From contig NZ_CP042968.1 in NCBI RefSeq assembly GCF_001693515.2, positions 4,340,001 to 4,404,000 of the forward strand: a stretch of 64,000 nt of DNA, written 5' to 3'. Origin of the DNA: Bradyrhizobium paxllaeri. Lineage in GTDB: Bacteria; Pseudomonadota; Alphaproteobacteria; Rhizobiales; Xanthobacteraceae. Position 1 is the stretch's first letter. Each line of letters starts with the position of its first letter. Below, piece after piece: positions 16,843 through 25,060 of this stretch. Under the pieces are notes generated by a model, which worked only from the letters and a program-made list of their open reading frames with translations, did no database searches and was not told where the DNA came from. The position numbers and the translations under genes are program-made.

Positions 16843-16914
16843 GCTCGAATTGGCTCCTTGTATCTCAGGAAGCGAATGCGAGATCGCGCGCCGCGGCAAA
16901 TGTATCACGCCGTG

Positions 16915-17130
16915 CTATCGCGGAATGATCTGCAGTTCCATTAGCGCCAGTCGTTGCAAGACTACCGGATCGTATTCTCCGTCGCGAGCGGCGCGTAGGA
17001 TCGCCTCGGCAATAGCCTGAACGTGACTGGAGCTGACCGGTTCGGGAAGCGAAGCCACCGCGGCATCAAATGCCGCTTCCATCACCGAGATAATCTCGGG
17101 CGGGAACGACGCATTTGCAAAATCCTTCAT
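16915..17130 (-). CDS. Small conserved hypothetical protein
   Basis: A 71-residue soluble protein starting at MKDFANASFPPEIISVM. It is mainly helical, with AAFDAAVASLPEPVSSSHVQAIAE and a leucine-rich QRLALMELQ end. It resembles short proteins common in Bradyrhizobiaceae with no assigned role. A TTG start 30 nt upstream is possible but less likely than the ATG. It is transcribed toward the universal stress gene, with no FixK box in its own upstream region. Confidence 0.6.
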   Translation of the reverse strand: MKDFANASFPPEIISVMEAAFDAAVASLPEPVSSSHVQAIAEAILRAARDGEYDPVVLQRLALMELQIIPR

Positions 17131-17335
17131 GGGGTGGCTAAAAAAGGGAGCGGCTGCCAATGCGTCTAGGGGGCGGGACTGCTATCAGCAGCCGCTTGAG
17201 TTTGCTGTGTCATCCCTTGGACACATATTGCATAATTTTCCCGAAAACGAATCGTTCCAAAAATTCACGGAAATCAGACGGACACGGTGTCATTTCGCCT
17301 GACAGCTTCGCCATCCGCGGCTTTCATATCTATTT

Positions 17336-18067
17336 TCAGAGCGACGGATTCTGGTGGAGGTAGCGATCGTCGAACTGCGCCAATTCCCCGAGCTTTGCTT
17401 CGTCGAGTACCGTCACCCGGCCCCGGCTGATGTCGACGATCCGCTCCTCGCGCAGTTGCCGGATCACACGGTTGGCATGCACAGGCGTGATGCCCAGCGC
17501 CTCGCCGATTTGTTCCTGCGTCAGCGGCATTTCGAAATTGTCGGCCGTTGGCCGGCCGGTAACTTCAAGCCGCCTGCGAAGTTCGAGAACGATGTGGGCG
17601 AGCCGCCCCGTCGCCGGTCGCTGCCCGACATTGACGATCCATTCCCGGAACATCGCTGCATCGATCAGCGTGTCGCGCCAGAGTACTTCCGCCAGGTTCG
17701 GCTTCGCCCGTGTCAGCGCCCGCAGCGACGCGTGGCTGATGAAACCCAGCGTGCACGCGGTCAAGCTAATGAGATCGTGGTCCATACGGTGCAGGTGCAG
17801 GCTCTGCAGGTCGGGAATTTCCCCCGGGATATGGATGGAGAGAATTTGCCGCTGGCCGCTGGCTATGACCTTGGACCGAATGCAGAAGCCTTCGATAACC
17901 AGACAACTATCCGTCGGGCGCTCACCGTCCGATACGATCGCTCTACCCGCTTCCCAGTGGCGAATGGCAATCGGTAGCTCGCGTAATGCGGCGATATCTG
18001 CCTCCTCCAATCCTGAGACGGTATTGAGCCGCCGCAGCATCGCCGCAAAGACCAGCTCCCGATCCAA
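17336..18067 (-). CDS. Crp/Fnr-family transcriptional regulator without the FNR cysteines
   Basis: A 243-residue regulator. A cyclic-nucleotide-binding-like domain (residues ~20-135, with DSCLVIEGFCIRSKVI) precedes a C-terminal helix-turn-helix with EQIGEALGITPVHANRVIRQLREE. It lacks the N-terminal cysteine cluster, so it is not an oxygen-labile FNR. The start is read as TTG after GGAGGAG; an ATG nine codons later is an alternative. Its target and signal are unknown. It is the third Crp/Fnr member in the window. Confidence 0.87.
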   Translation of the reverse strand: MDRELVFAAMLRRLNTVSGLEEADIAALRELPIAIRHWEAGRAIVSDGERPTDSCLVIEGFCIRSKVIASGQRQILSIHIPGEIPDLQSLHLHRMDHDLISLTACTLGFISHASLRALTRAKPNLAEVLWRDTLIDAAMFREWIVNVGQRPATGRLAHIVLELRRRLEVTGRPTADNFEMPLTQEQIGEALGITPVHANRVIRQLREERIVDISRGRVTVLDEAKLGELAQFDDRYLHQNPSL

Positions 18068-18202
18068 AACCCGTGTCTCCTCCGTTTGGACGACTGTCCT
18101 TCAGTGAACGCAACGGACCGGCCGGTGCGGGGTTCCCAACAAACGTTAAGGACGCCGCCACCCTGACGTGGAAGGGTTTCAGAACCCGCACGGAGGTCCG
18201 TC

Positions 18203-18511
18203 ATGAAGAAGAAACGCAATCGCAGCCGCCCGGCCCTCACGCTTCAGGAGCGGCTGGGCCAGATTGCCCTTCGCGCGCGGGAAGAGGCCGCCGGCCTGCC
18301 GCCGGGCCGGGAACGCGACCGTCTCATCGAAATTGCGATGGCAAACGAGGCTGCGGCCAGCATCGACCGCTGGCTTTCCTCCCCGGGCTTGCAGGGGCCC
18401 CAAATAATCCAGCTTCGGAATGCCTGGTTTCTCCGCGGCTCGCGGCGCAACCAGATTGAACGAACTCACGCTTGCGTTCTTACTTGGGCTTTTCGGCGCA
18501 GACGTGAATGA
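18203..18511 (+). CDS. Small hypothetical protein, conserved N-terminal part
   Basis: A 102-residue basic protein with a good ribosome-binding site (GGAGGTCCGTC). Residues ~13-66 (QERLGQIALRAREEAAGLPPGRERDRLIEIA and the following IDRWLSSPGL) match a short helical family frequent in Bradyrhizobium, whose members normally end soon after the SPGL stretch. The remaining 36 residues are arginine-rich and overlap the convergent gene at 18480 by 32 bp. The extra tail may be a read-through after loss of the original stop. Function is unknown. Confidence 0.55.
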   Translation: MKKKRNRSRPALTLQERLGQIALRAREEAAGLPPGRERDRLIEIAMANEAAASIDRWLSSPGLQGPQIIQLRNAWFLRGSRRNQIERTHACVLTWAFRRRRE

Positions 18512-18710
18512 CGTAGAGCGGATTGGAGGACTCGTCGGTTACCTCCATCCGCCAGTCCTTGCCCGGGCGCAATTTTCCGTCGAGATCCTGGATGATCTGT
18601 CCCGCGGTTACCGTTGCTTCCCGCCATGCCGCTCGCACGTCGGGTAATTCTTCACCTTCCTCATCAAGTTCGACCCTGTCGTAATACACGTTGAAAAAGT
18701 AACGTGGCAT
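18480..18710 (-). CDS. DUF6894-family small protein
   Basis: A 76-residue protein beginning MPRYFFNVYYDRVELDEEG, which is the recognisable start of the DUF6894 family widespread in rhizobia. The tail VTDESSNPLYVIHVCAEKPK fits. It is soluble and acidic. No function has been assigned to the family. It converges on, and slightly overlaps, the preceding plus-strand gene. Confidence 0.75.
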   Translation of the reverse strand: MPRYFFNVYYDRVELDEEGEELPDVRAAWREATVTAGQIIQDLDGKLRPGKDWRMEVTDESSNPLYVIHVCAEKPK

Positions 18711-18814
18711 GAGGGCATTCCCTTACGGCGCATGCTTCTCGACCCATACGCAACCAAACTCTTTGGCAGTTGCCTACCTGTCGGCCGGCTCCTTCACAAC
18801 CATCGTCAGTTCCC

Positions 18815-18973
18815 TCAATGCGTGTTCGATTCCTGCCATTTGTCCGGGTCGGACTTGGTCGTGCCGGACTTCTGTTCCTTTTCAGGATTGCCCTTCCACG
18901 GCTTGTCGGTTTGCCTGTGCGTTCCCCAGTCGGTCTGCTGACGCGGGTCGTCTTTGGGAGTTTCCTTGCTCAT
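18815..18973 (-). CDS. 52-residue hydrophilic protein
   Basis: A short gene with a very strong ribosome-binding site (AAGGAGG, 6 nt before the ATG at 18973) and a TGA at 18815-18817. The product, starting MSKETPKDDPRQQTDWG, is rich in Lys, Asp, Gln, Pro and Thr and has almost no hydrophobic residues, so it is probably disordered. Similar small hydrophilic proteins occur in bradyrhizobia, but I know of no function. Its reality rests on the ribosome-binding site and the protein-like composition. Confidence 0.65.
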   Translation of the reverse strand: MSKETPKDDPRQQTDWGTHRQTDKPWKGNPEKEQKSGTTKSDPDKWQESNTH

Positions 18974-19122
18974 GCCGCTACCTCCTTGGAAGGATTAGGC
19001 GTCAACCCTGCCAAAGGTTCCTGTTGCCTGCAGCGTGCCGCGACGGGGCCAGCCGCAGGATCGCGAGGCGAGGCTCGTGCGAATTCTCGTCAATCCGAAG
19101 GAAGTGTCGTTCTCACAATGGC

Positions 19123-20040
19123 TTAGATTGAATTCTGGAGAATGGAACCGGCGAAAGGCATGGCGATCTCGCGATGAGACGCGAGCGCAGCGTCGAGCAG
19201 CTTTTCCTTGCGACGGCGGTAGCCCGGCGGATGCTTGTTTGCTTTGTCCTTCTTTGCTTGCGGCGCATCGTCGGCAAGGCTCGCAAATCGCTTGAGGTCG
19301 CGGAGGTCGCCCAATGCGCGCTGCAGCCGTTTTGCCGGCCGATGCAGATGGCGCACTTCGCGGCGACCCCACAGACTGACGGTTTCCGTCAGTGCTTCAA
19401 GCATGTAGCGGAACCGTTTGAACTTGATCCGTAGCCGGTGACGGCGCGAGGTGCCCAGGGTCTTCAGCCGGCGTCCCTTGCGGACCAATCGCCCGTACCA
19501 GCGGATGAGTTCACGGGCACAATAGATTTGCAGCGCCTCCGCGTCCTTGCGCCGCTGCCAGCGCGCCAGCCATGGCCCTCGCCTGATCCAGCCTGCCATT
19601 GCCGAGATCAGACGTTGCGTCCGAACCGAGCGCAGAGCGCGAACCAGTTGGCGGTGGTCCCGCATCTGGCGCTGATCGAGTTGCTTCCCGATCATGCGCT
19701 GTGCCCATGCGCGGTATCGCTTGCGGCGCGCATATTCCTGCAGGACATCACTGTCGCGTGCGGCACCGAGCGAGCCATTCAGCCACGCGATCTCCTTCTT
19801 CAGACGCAGCCATTCCGCATCGACCACGATCGGTGCGAAGAACGCCACCGCGGAGCGCAACCGCGTGATAGCGATGCGGATCTGATGCACGGCCTCGGCA
19901 TCGCCGGCGCATGCGCTGCTGTGATGGGCCTTGATGGCCGCGACGCAGTCGAGCGCCATCGCCTGGAATGCGGTTGCACAATCGAGGCTTGCCGCCGCGG
20001 GGACCTTGCGCCGGCTGGTCGTTCTGGTCGGCGCCGCCAT
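19123..20040 (-). CDS. CHAD-domain protein
   Basis: A 305-residue strongly basic helical protein starting at MAAPTRTTSRR. The CHAD domain shows its conserved histidine in AVHQIRIAITRLRSAVAFF and paired-basic helices such as HRLRIKFKRFRYMLEAL. CHAD domains bind polyphosphate and target polyphosphate granules. The gene is 2 nt after the APH/kinase gene and last in the operon that starts at the alcohol dehydrogenase. Its link to the FixK regulon is an inference from that operon. Confidence 0.87.
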   Translation of the reverse strand: MAAPTRTTSRRKVPAAASLDCATAFQAMALDCVAAIKAHHSSACAGDAEAVHQIRIAITRLRSAVAFFAPIVVDAEWLRLKKEIAWLNGSLGAARDSDVLQEYARRKRYRAWAQRMIGKQLDQRQMRDHRQLVRALRSVRTQRLISAMAGWIRRGPWLARWQRRKDAEALQIYCARELIRWYGRLVRKGRRLKTLGTSRRHRLRIKFKRFRYMLEALTETVSLWGRREVRHLHRPAKRLQRALGDLRDLKRFASLADDAPQAKKDKANKHPPGYRRRKEKLLDAALASHREIAMPFAGSILQNSI

Positions 20041-20042
20041 TG

Positions 20043-21611
20043 TCAGCTCACCCCCCGCGCTGGCGCGAATAGCGGCACACAGGCATTGCGCAGCGACTGC
20101 TCCGGTGTGCCCGAGGCATCGATCATATGCCAATTTATCGCGCCGACCGCCTCCTGTTTCAGGGCGATATGCCGCGTTGCATCGGATGCATCATCCCTGC
20201 GTTGCTCGATCCGCGCCAATCTGGTCGCCAGGTCAGCCGTCAGGAATAGGCCGACGAATCGCGCGCCGCGCCCGGCCGCGAGGTCGGCGATTTCGGTCCG
20301 CTCCCATTCCTGCAGATACATGGCATCGAGGACGACCGAACAGCCCTGGGCAAGGACGCGCTGCGCGGTGTCCGCAAGCGCGTCGTAGACGCGTTTCGTA
20401 ATGTCCGCCCGATAGGCGGACTCCGGCAGAGCGGTGGTTTCGCTGGTACCGAACAGGCGCTTGCGAACCACATCCGATCGAACGATGACCGCGCCGGGCG
20501 GAGGCTCGATCAGGCCCGCGAGCCCGCGCGCGAGCACCGACTTGCCTGTCCCCGACAGCCCGCCGATCGCCACCAGCAGCGGCGGCTTGGGCATGATGAG
20601 GCGTCCGGCCAGATCGAAATAGCGCTTGGCCTCCCGCCACACCGCGTCGCTCTCGTCGGCATGTTCGCTCTTCACGAACAGCACATGCGCGCGAATCGCC
20701 GCCCGCACCGACAGGAACAGCGGCAGCAGGCGGAGGCCAGAGATCTGTTCCTCCCTTGCCTCCGCAAGGTAGCGATTGAAGACTGTGCCTGCCGCCGCGC
20801 GTTGATCGAAATGGATCAGATCCATCAGCGTAAAAGCGAGATCGTAAAGCACATCCGTTGTGGCGATGACCGGATCGAATTCGATGGCATCGAACAACAG
20901 CGGCCGGCCGTCCACCAGGGCAATATTGGCAAGATGCAGATCGCCATGGCAACGGCGCACGCACCCCTGCTCGGCACGCTGCCTGAGCAACGGCTGCAAC
21001 GTTGTTGCAGTATCGCTGCTCGCAGCATCGAGTTGGTCGACGGCAACGGCATCAAGCCCGCGCACGGTGCGAAACCTTGCGGTATTGCGCTCGATGATCG
21101 GTCGAATGGAGGCCAGCCAGCTTTCTCCGTCTGCGCGCGGCACGTTGTCGTGGGATCGCAGAATGGCGTCGGCCGTGGCGGTCGCAAGCGATGCATCGAT
21201 CGTCTTCGATTTCGCGACACAATCGAGCGACTGCGTCTCGTCGAACCGTGTCATTTCGACCGCCCATTCGACCGGAGTGCCCGAGCCGCCGATTTCGAAG
21301 GCGCCGTCGGAATTGCGCGTGATGGCGACGATGCGCCGGTAGAGCTTGGGGGCGTTGCCGGCATTGACTTTCAGTTCTTCCTCGCAGGCGCGCTTGCGCT
21401 TCTCCAATGACGAGTAATCGAGGAATGGCAAGCGCACGGCACGCTTGATCTTCAAGGCCCGATCTGCGCCGAGAAAAACCATCGAGGCATGGGTGTCGAT
21501 CCGCCTGCCGCCCTTGGCCGGACCAAAGCTGGAGCCGTCGAGGAACTTCAGCACCTCCCGCTGCGGGTCGGCCTCGACTCCAGCCGTACTGGCGGGCGGC
21601 TGGGCGATCAT
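20043..21611 (-). CDS. Bifunctional aminoglycoside-phosphotransferase-like / P-loop kinase
   Basis: A 522-residue cytoplasmic protein. The N-terminal ~330 residues are a phosphotransferase fold with the catalytic HGDLHLANI and the metal-binding LFDAIEFDP. The C-terminal part is a P-loop kinase with GGLSGTGKS near residue 350. Both catalytic sets are intact. The combined architecture is known in alphaproteobacteria, but its substrate is not. It is not evidence of antibiotic resistance. The start overlaps the end of the alcohol dehydrogenase gene by 4 nt, so it is co-translated. Confidence 0.85.
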   Translation of the reverse strand: MIAQPPASTAGVEADPQREVLKFLDGSSFGPAKGGRRIDTHASMVFLGADRALKIKRAVRLPFLDYSSLEKRKRACEEELKVNAGNAPKLYRRIVAITRNSDGAFEIGGSGTPVEWAVEMTRFDETQSLDCVAKSKTIDASLATATADAILRSHDNVPRADGESWLASIRPIIERNTARFRTVRGLDAVAVDQLDAASSDTATTLQPLLRQRAEQGCVRRCHGDLHLANIALVDGRPLLFDAIEFDPVIATTDVLYDLAFTLMDLIHFDQRAAAGTVFNRYLAEAREEQISGLRLLPLFLSVRAAIRAHVLFVKSEHADESDAVWREAKRYFDLAGRLIMPKPPLLVAIGGLSGTGKSVLARGLAGLIEPPPGAVIVRSDVVRKRLFGTSETTALPESAYRADITKRVYDALADTAQRVLAQGCSVVLDAMYLQEWERTEIADLAAGRGARFVGLFLTADLATRLARIEQRRDDASDATRHIALKQEAVGAINWHMIDASGTPEQSLRNACVPLFAPARGVS

Positions 21612-22591
21612 GGCTGCAGCACGGCCGCGCCGGTGATCTGCCCGGCCCGCAGCTTCGAGAGGACTTCGTTTGCCTGGCGCAACGGAAATACGCTGGTGTG
21701 CGTCTTGATGCCTGCTTGCGCGGCGACCTCGAAGAATTCGATGCCGTCATTGCGCGTAAGGTTGGCGACTGAAACCAACTGCCGTTCCTCCCAGAGCAGG
21801 TTGTAAGGGAATGAGGGAATGTCCGACATGTGAATGCCGGCGCAGACCACCCGCCCTCCTTTGCGTACGGCGCGCAGTGCCAATGGCACGAGGGAACCGA
21901 CCGGTGCGTAGATGATGGCCGCGTCGAGCGGCACCGGAGGCAGGTCCTCCGACCCGCCCGCCCACTCTGCGCCGAGCGATTTTGCAAGCCCCTGCGTATC
22001 CGTGTCGCCCGCACGGGTGAACGCATAGACCGAACGGCCCTGCCACCGCGCCACTTGCGCAACGATATGCCCGGCCGCGCCGAAGCCGAAAATGCCGAGA
22101 TGCATCCCCTCGCCCGCCATCACCAGCGAGCGCCAACCGATCAGGCCTGCGCAAAGCAGAGGCGCCATGGCGACATCATCGCCGGCCTCGCCGAGCGGAA
22201 AGCAATAGCTGCTATCCGTGACGAGATGCGTGGCAAAGCCGCCGTCGCGCGTGTAACCGGTGAAGCGCGGCCGGTCGCACAGATTTTCGCGGCCGCTTCG
22301 GCAATAGCAACATTCGCCGCAGGTATGCCCCAGCCAGGGGACGCCGACCCTCTCACCGATCATGCGAGAAGTCATGCCAGGGCCAAGGGCCTCCACGCGG
22401 CCAACCACCTCGTGACCGGGAACGATCGGGTAGGCGATGTCAGGCAATTCCCCGTCGACGACGTGCAGATCGGTCCGGCACACGCCGCAGGCGCCGACCT
22501 TGACGCGCACTTCGCCGGGCCCGGGCATCGGTTCCTTTCGCAGCTCAAACTGCAGCGGCGCGCCGGGCGCATTCAGGACCATGGCGTGCAT
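21608..22591 (-). CDS. Zinc-dependent alcohol dehydrogenase
   Basis: A 327-residue cytosolic medium-chain dehydrogenase. The catalytic-zinc region GACGVCRTDLHVVDGE and GHEVVGRVEALG is present, as are the four structural-zinc cysteines in CGECCYCRSGRENLC. The NAD(P)-binding motif is GIFGFGAAGH. The start is taken at MHAMVLNAPG because a GTG six codons earlier would leave only a ~6-nt leader after the start predicted from the FixK box at 22650-22663. Reoxidation of NADH during oxygen limitation is a plausible role. Confidence 0.88.
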   Translation of the reverse strand: MHAMVLNAPGAPLQFELRKEPMPGPGEVRVKVGACGVCRTDLHVVDGELPDIAYPIVPGHEVVGRVEALGPGMTSRMIGERVGVPWLGHTCGECCYCRSGRENLCDRPRFTGYTRDGGFATHLVTDSSYCFPLGEAGDDVAMAPLLCAGLIGWRSLVMAGEGMHLGIFGFGAAGHIVAQVARWQGRSVYAFTRAGDTDTQGLAKSLGAEWAGGSEDLPPVPLDAAIIYAPVGSLVPLALRAVRKGGRVVCAGIHMSDIPSFPYNLLWEERQLVSVANLTRNDGIEFFEVAAQAGIKTHTSVFPLRQANEVLSKLRAGQITGAAVLQP

Positions 22592-22649
22592 GTCGTCGCT
22601 TATCCTCACGCAAGCGTGTGCAGCCTAACCGGTGCGAACGGGAGTACGT

Positions 22650-22663
22650 TTGATCCTGGTCAA
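22650..22663. promoter_or_regulatory. FixK/FNR box between the dehydrogenase operon and the CBS-BON gene
   Basis: TTGATCCTGGTCAA is a perfect site. Leftward it predicts transcription from about 22615 into the dehydrogenase operon. Rightward it could serve the CBS-domain gene at 22765 as well. Confidence 0.82.
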
Positions 22664-22764
22664 TCGAGCCCGAGTGCACATTCTCTAACATGGCGGCGTC
22701 AACGGAGCTGCGCCAGCCGCGGCGTTCTGCCATTTCCTGATGGCATGGAACAGGAGATCGTCAC

Positions 22765-23487
22765 ATGCGTGCCCACCAGATCATGACCCGCTCCGTTGTC
22801 ACGATCGCACCTGATGCCACTATCATTGAAGCTGCCAATACCATGCTGCGGCATCATGTCAGCGGGCTCCCGGTAGTCGATGCCGCCGGAGCCCTCGTCG
22901 GCATCGTTTCCCAGGGCGATTTCATTCGCCGCAGCGAGATTGGCACGCAGCGCAAGCGCGGCCGCTGGCTCAAGGTCCTGTTAGGCGACTCCGCCGTCGA
23001 TTACGTTCAAGAACACGGCCGCAGGGTCTCGGACGTCATGACCAGCGACCCGGTCACCGTTACACAAGACGCGACACTGGAAGAGGTCGTCAATGCGATG
23101 GAAGCCAACAGCGTCAAGCGCCTGCCGGTGATGGACGGCGACAGGCTCGTCGGCATTCTGTCGCGTACCAATCTGATGCAAGCGGTCGCAAGCCTTGCTC
23201 ATGAAATTCCCGATCCGACCGCCGACGACGACCACATTCGCAGCCGCGTCTTCGCCGCGATCGACAAGAACGATTGGAGCCCGTTCGGGCTCAACGTTAT
23301 CGTGCGCGACGGCATCGTCCATCTGAGTGGCGTGATCACCGACGAACGTTCGCGACAAGCAGCCATTGTAGCCGCGCAGAACATCCCAGGCGTGAACAAA
23401 GTTCATGACCACCTTTGTTGGGTCGATACCATGTCCGGGATGATCCTGAAGTCGCCGGAGGACATTGAGATGGCAAAGGCGGACTAG
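22765..23487 (+). CDS. CBS-domain pair with C-terminal BON domain
   Basis: A 240-residue protein starting MRAHQIMTRSVVTIAPDATI. Two CBS domains (about 7-60 and 90-145; LPVVDAAGALVGIVSQGDFI and LPVMDGDRLVGILSRTNLM) bind adenine nucleotides in other families. A BON domain follows (VIVRDGIVHLSGVITDERSRQAAIVAAQNIPGV, in pieces), often associated with membranes or phospholipid. It is likely a sensor or scaffold for energy charge. It is divergent from the alcohol dehydrogenase operon across a FixK box. Confidence 0.86.
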   Translation: MRAHQIMTRSVVTIAPDATIIEAANTMLRHHVSGLPVVDAAGALVGIVSQGDFIRRSEIGTQRKRGRWLKVLLGDSAVDYVQEHGRRVSDVMTSDPVTVTQDATLEEVVNAMEANSVKRLPVMDGDRLVGILSRTNLMQAVASLAHEIPDPTADDDHIRSRVFAAIDKNDWSPFGLNVIVRDGIVHLSGVITDERSRQAAIVAAQNIPGVNKVHDHLCWVDTMSGMILKSPEDIEMAKAD

Positions 23488-23509
23488 ACCCGCATCCCGC
23501 GGAAGCAAC

Positions 23510-23935
23510 CTATCTGCGCGCGCTCTCGGTCAGGACACGCATGATGTCCCCGCGCGAGATGATCCCGACCAGCCGCTGCTCGGCGTCCAGTACGGGCAGA
23601 CTCTTCATCCGGTGGTCCACCATCAGCTGCAGGACGCGGGTCAGTTTCGTTGCCGGATCGACATAGATGAATTCCGGCGTCATCACATCCACCACCATCC
23701 GCGACAACAGGTCGTCATAGGCCGGCACCATGCGGCCGGGGTTGAAGGCGAAACATTTCAGGAAATCGAAATTGCTCACGATGCCGACAACGTCGTCGCC
23801 CTCGCGCACCGGATAGCAGTTGAAATCATCGGCCTCGAACATCCCATGCAATTCGCGCATGGTGTTGTCGCGCGAAACCGTCTTCACTTCGCGCGTCATG
23901 TATTGTCCGACGGTTGCTTCGAGAAATTTATGCAT
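23510..23935 (-). CDS. CBS-domain protein
   Basis: A 141-residue protein made of two CBS domains, starting MHKFLEATVGQYMTREVKTV after GAGGACCCACC. The domains include CYPVREGDDVVGIVSNFDF and LPVLDAEQRLVGIISRGDIM. A role in sensing adenylate levels is typical, though the partner is unknown. It lies 25 nt after the universal stress gene at 23961, with which it is probably co-transcribed. Confidence 0.85.
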   Translation of the reverse strand: MHKFLEATVGQYMTREVKTVSRDNTMRELHGMFEADDFNCYPVREGDDVVGIVSNFDFLKCFAFNPGRMVPAYDDLLSRMVVDVMTPEFIYVDPATKLTRVLQLMVDHRMKSLPVLDAEQRLVGIISRGDIMRVLTESARR

Positions 23936-23960
23936 GGTGGGTCCTCGCCATTGCAAATTC

Positions 23961-24788
23961 TCAACGGGACAGGAACGCGCAGCGGCGCGATTCAGTTGCA
24001 AGGTGGTGTGTCACGCCGCTCAGCACCCATTCGCGCAATCGCGAGTGACCGTAGGCGCCGGCGATCACGGCGCCCGCTCCGACATTTCCGGCAATCTTCT
24101 CGAGCTGCTCGGTCACGTTACCGGCCTTTTCGGGAACGAGGGTGTTCGCCGCAATGCCGTGGCCGCGCAGCCATGCCGCCACGTCGGCAACATGCGAGAG
24201 CGCATCCGCGCGACGGTCATCCTGCTCCGGAACCTCCGCAATGGTGACTTCCGTTGCAGCAGCCAGAATCGGCAGAGCATCGAACACGGCCCGGCGTGCT
24301 TCCCGCACGTCCTTCCAGGCGATCAGAACGCTTCTCAGATCGAGCCATTCGGCTCTGGATGGCACCACAATGAGCGGCCGGCCCGCCTGCATCACCAGAT
24401 CGCTTGGATCGGGAGCCACATTGGGGTCCACCAGGGTTTCGGAGCGCGCGCCGACCACGAGGATATCGGCGGCTCTTGCCTGCTGCAGCACGTAGGGCAC
24501 CGGTAACGTGCGGCTGGCGCGCCACTCCACCGCCGTTGCACGCTTTTCGACCGAAGCACGAAACTCCGATTCAAGTTCCGATAACTGTCGCTCGATAGCA
24601 ACGGTCTCCTCTTCCAGGAGCTTTTGCGCAAAGGCGCCACTCGCGAAGTACATCGGCGGCCTGAGATCCGAGGCAGCAACGCCAATGATTCGCGCTCCGA
24701 ATCGTTCGGCGATATCTCCGGCAACCCTGAGGCAGGCATCGTTGGGTCGGTCCAGCGCCAGTCCGACCATGATGGTTTTGTAGTCCAT
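23961..24788 (-). CDS. Universal stress protein (UspA family)
   Basis: A 275-residue protein starting at MDYKTIMVGLALDRPNDAC. The C-terminal half has AVIAGAYGHSRLREWVLSGV, the typical UspA nucleotide-binding end. It resembles the other two stress proteins of the island in length and end motif. A FixK-like site with one mismatch (CTGA-N6-TCAA) lies 83-96 bp upstream, so it is probably in the same regulon. It is co-directional with, and just upstream of, the CBS gene at 23510. Confidence 0.86.
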   Translation of the reverse strand: MDYKTIMVGLALDRPNDACLRVAGDIAERFGARIIGVAASDLRPPMYFASGAFAQKLLEEETVAIERQLSELESEFRASVEKRATAVEWRASRTLPVPYVLQQARAADILVVGARSETLVDPNVAPDPSDLVMQAGRPLIVVPSRAEWLDLRSVLIAWKDVREARRAVFDALPILAAATEVTIAEVPEQDDRRADALSHVADVAAWLRGHGIAANTLVPEKAGNVTEQLEKIAGNVGAGAVIAGAYGHSRLREWVLSGVTHHLATESRRCAFLSR

Positions 24789-24870
24789 TACCTGCTCCAC
24801 GCCTTGGGACGAAATGCCGTGCGGGCGCTGCCCGCACGGCGACATCCTAGAGGGCGGCACCGATTTGAAG

Positions 24871-24884
24871 CTGACCTAGATCAA
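24871..24884 (-). promoter_or_regulatory. Degenerate FixK/FNR box before a universal stress gene
   Basis: CTGACCTAGATCAA has one mismatch to TTGA-N6-TCAA. It predicts leftward transcription from about 24836 to the ATG at 24788. It lies between this gene and fixL. Confidence 0.5.
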
Positions 24885-25060
24885 GAATCGCGTTGGCCTC
24901 TTTGAAGCATCAGCCATCGCAGCCAGCGCGTCGGTGGAAATTCGAAAATTACACATATTATCAAATAGATGCTGAGCCTTTATGATGTTGCTTTACCGCT
25001 GTTTCCCATGCCCGATCCAATGCGGTATCTGATGAGCCAGAGCAGTCCGGAAGGCGAAGC

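Noticed and set aside
20043..21611. Antibiotic resistance function for the aminoglycoside-phosphotransferase-like protein
   Set aside because: The fold is fused to a P-loop kinase and lies in a metabolic low-oxygen operon; no mobile or resistance context.
23951..23964. TTGCAAATTCTCAA near the CBS gene at 23935
   Set aside because: It lies 16 bp from the ATG, so an activator centred at -41.5 would start transcription inside the gene; it also overlaps the stop of the stress gene.
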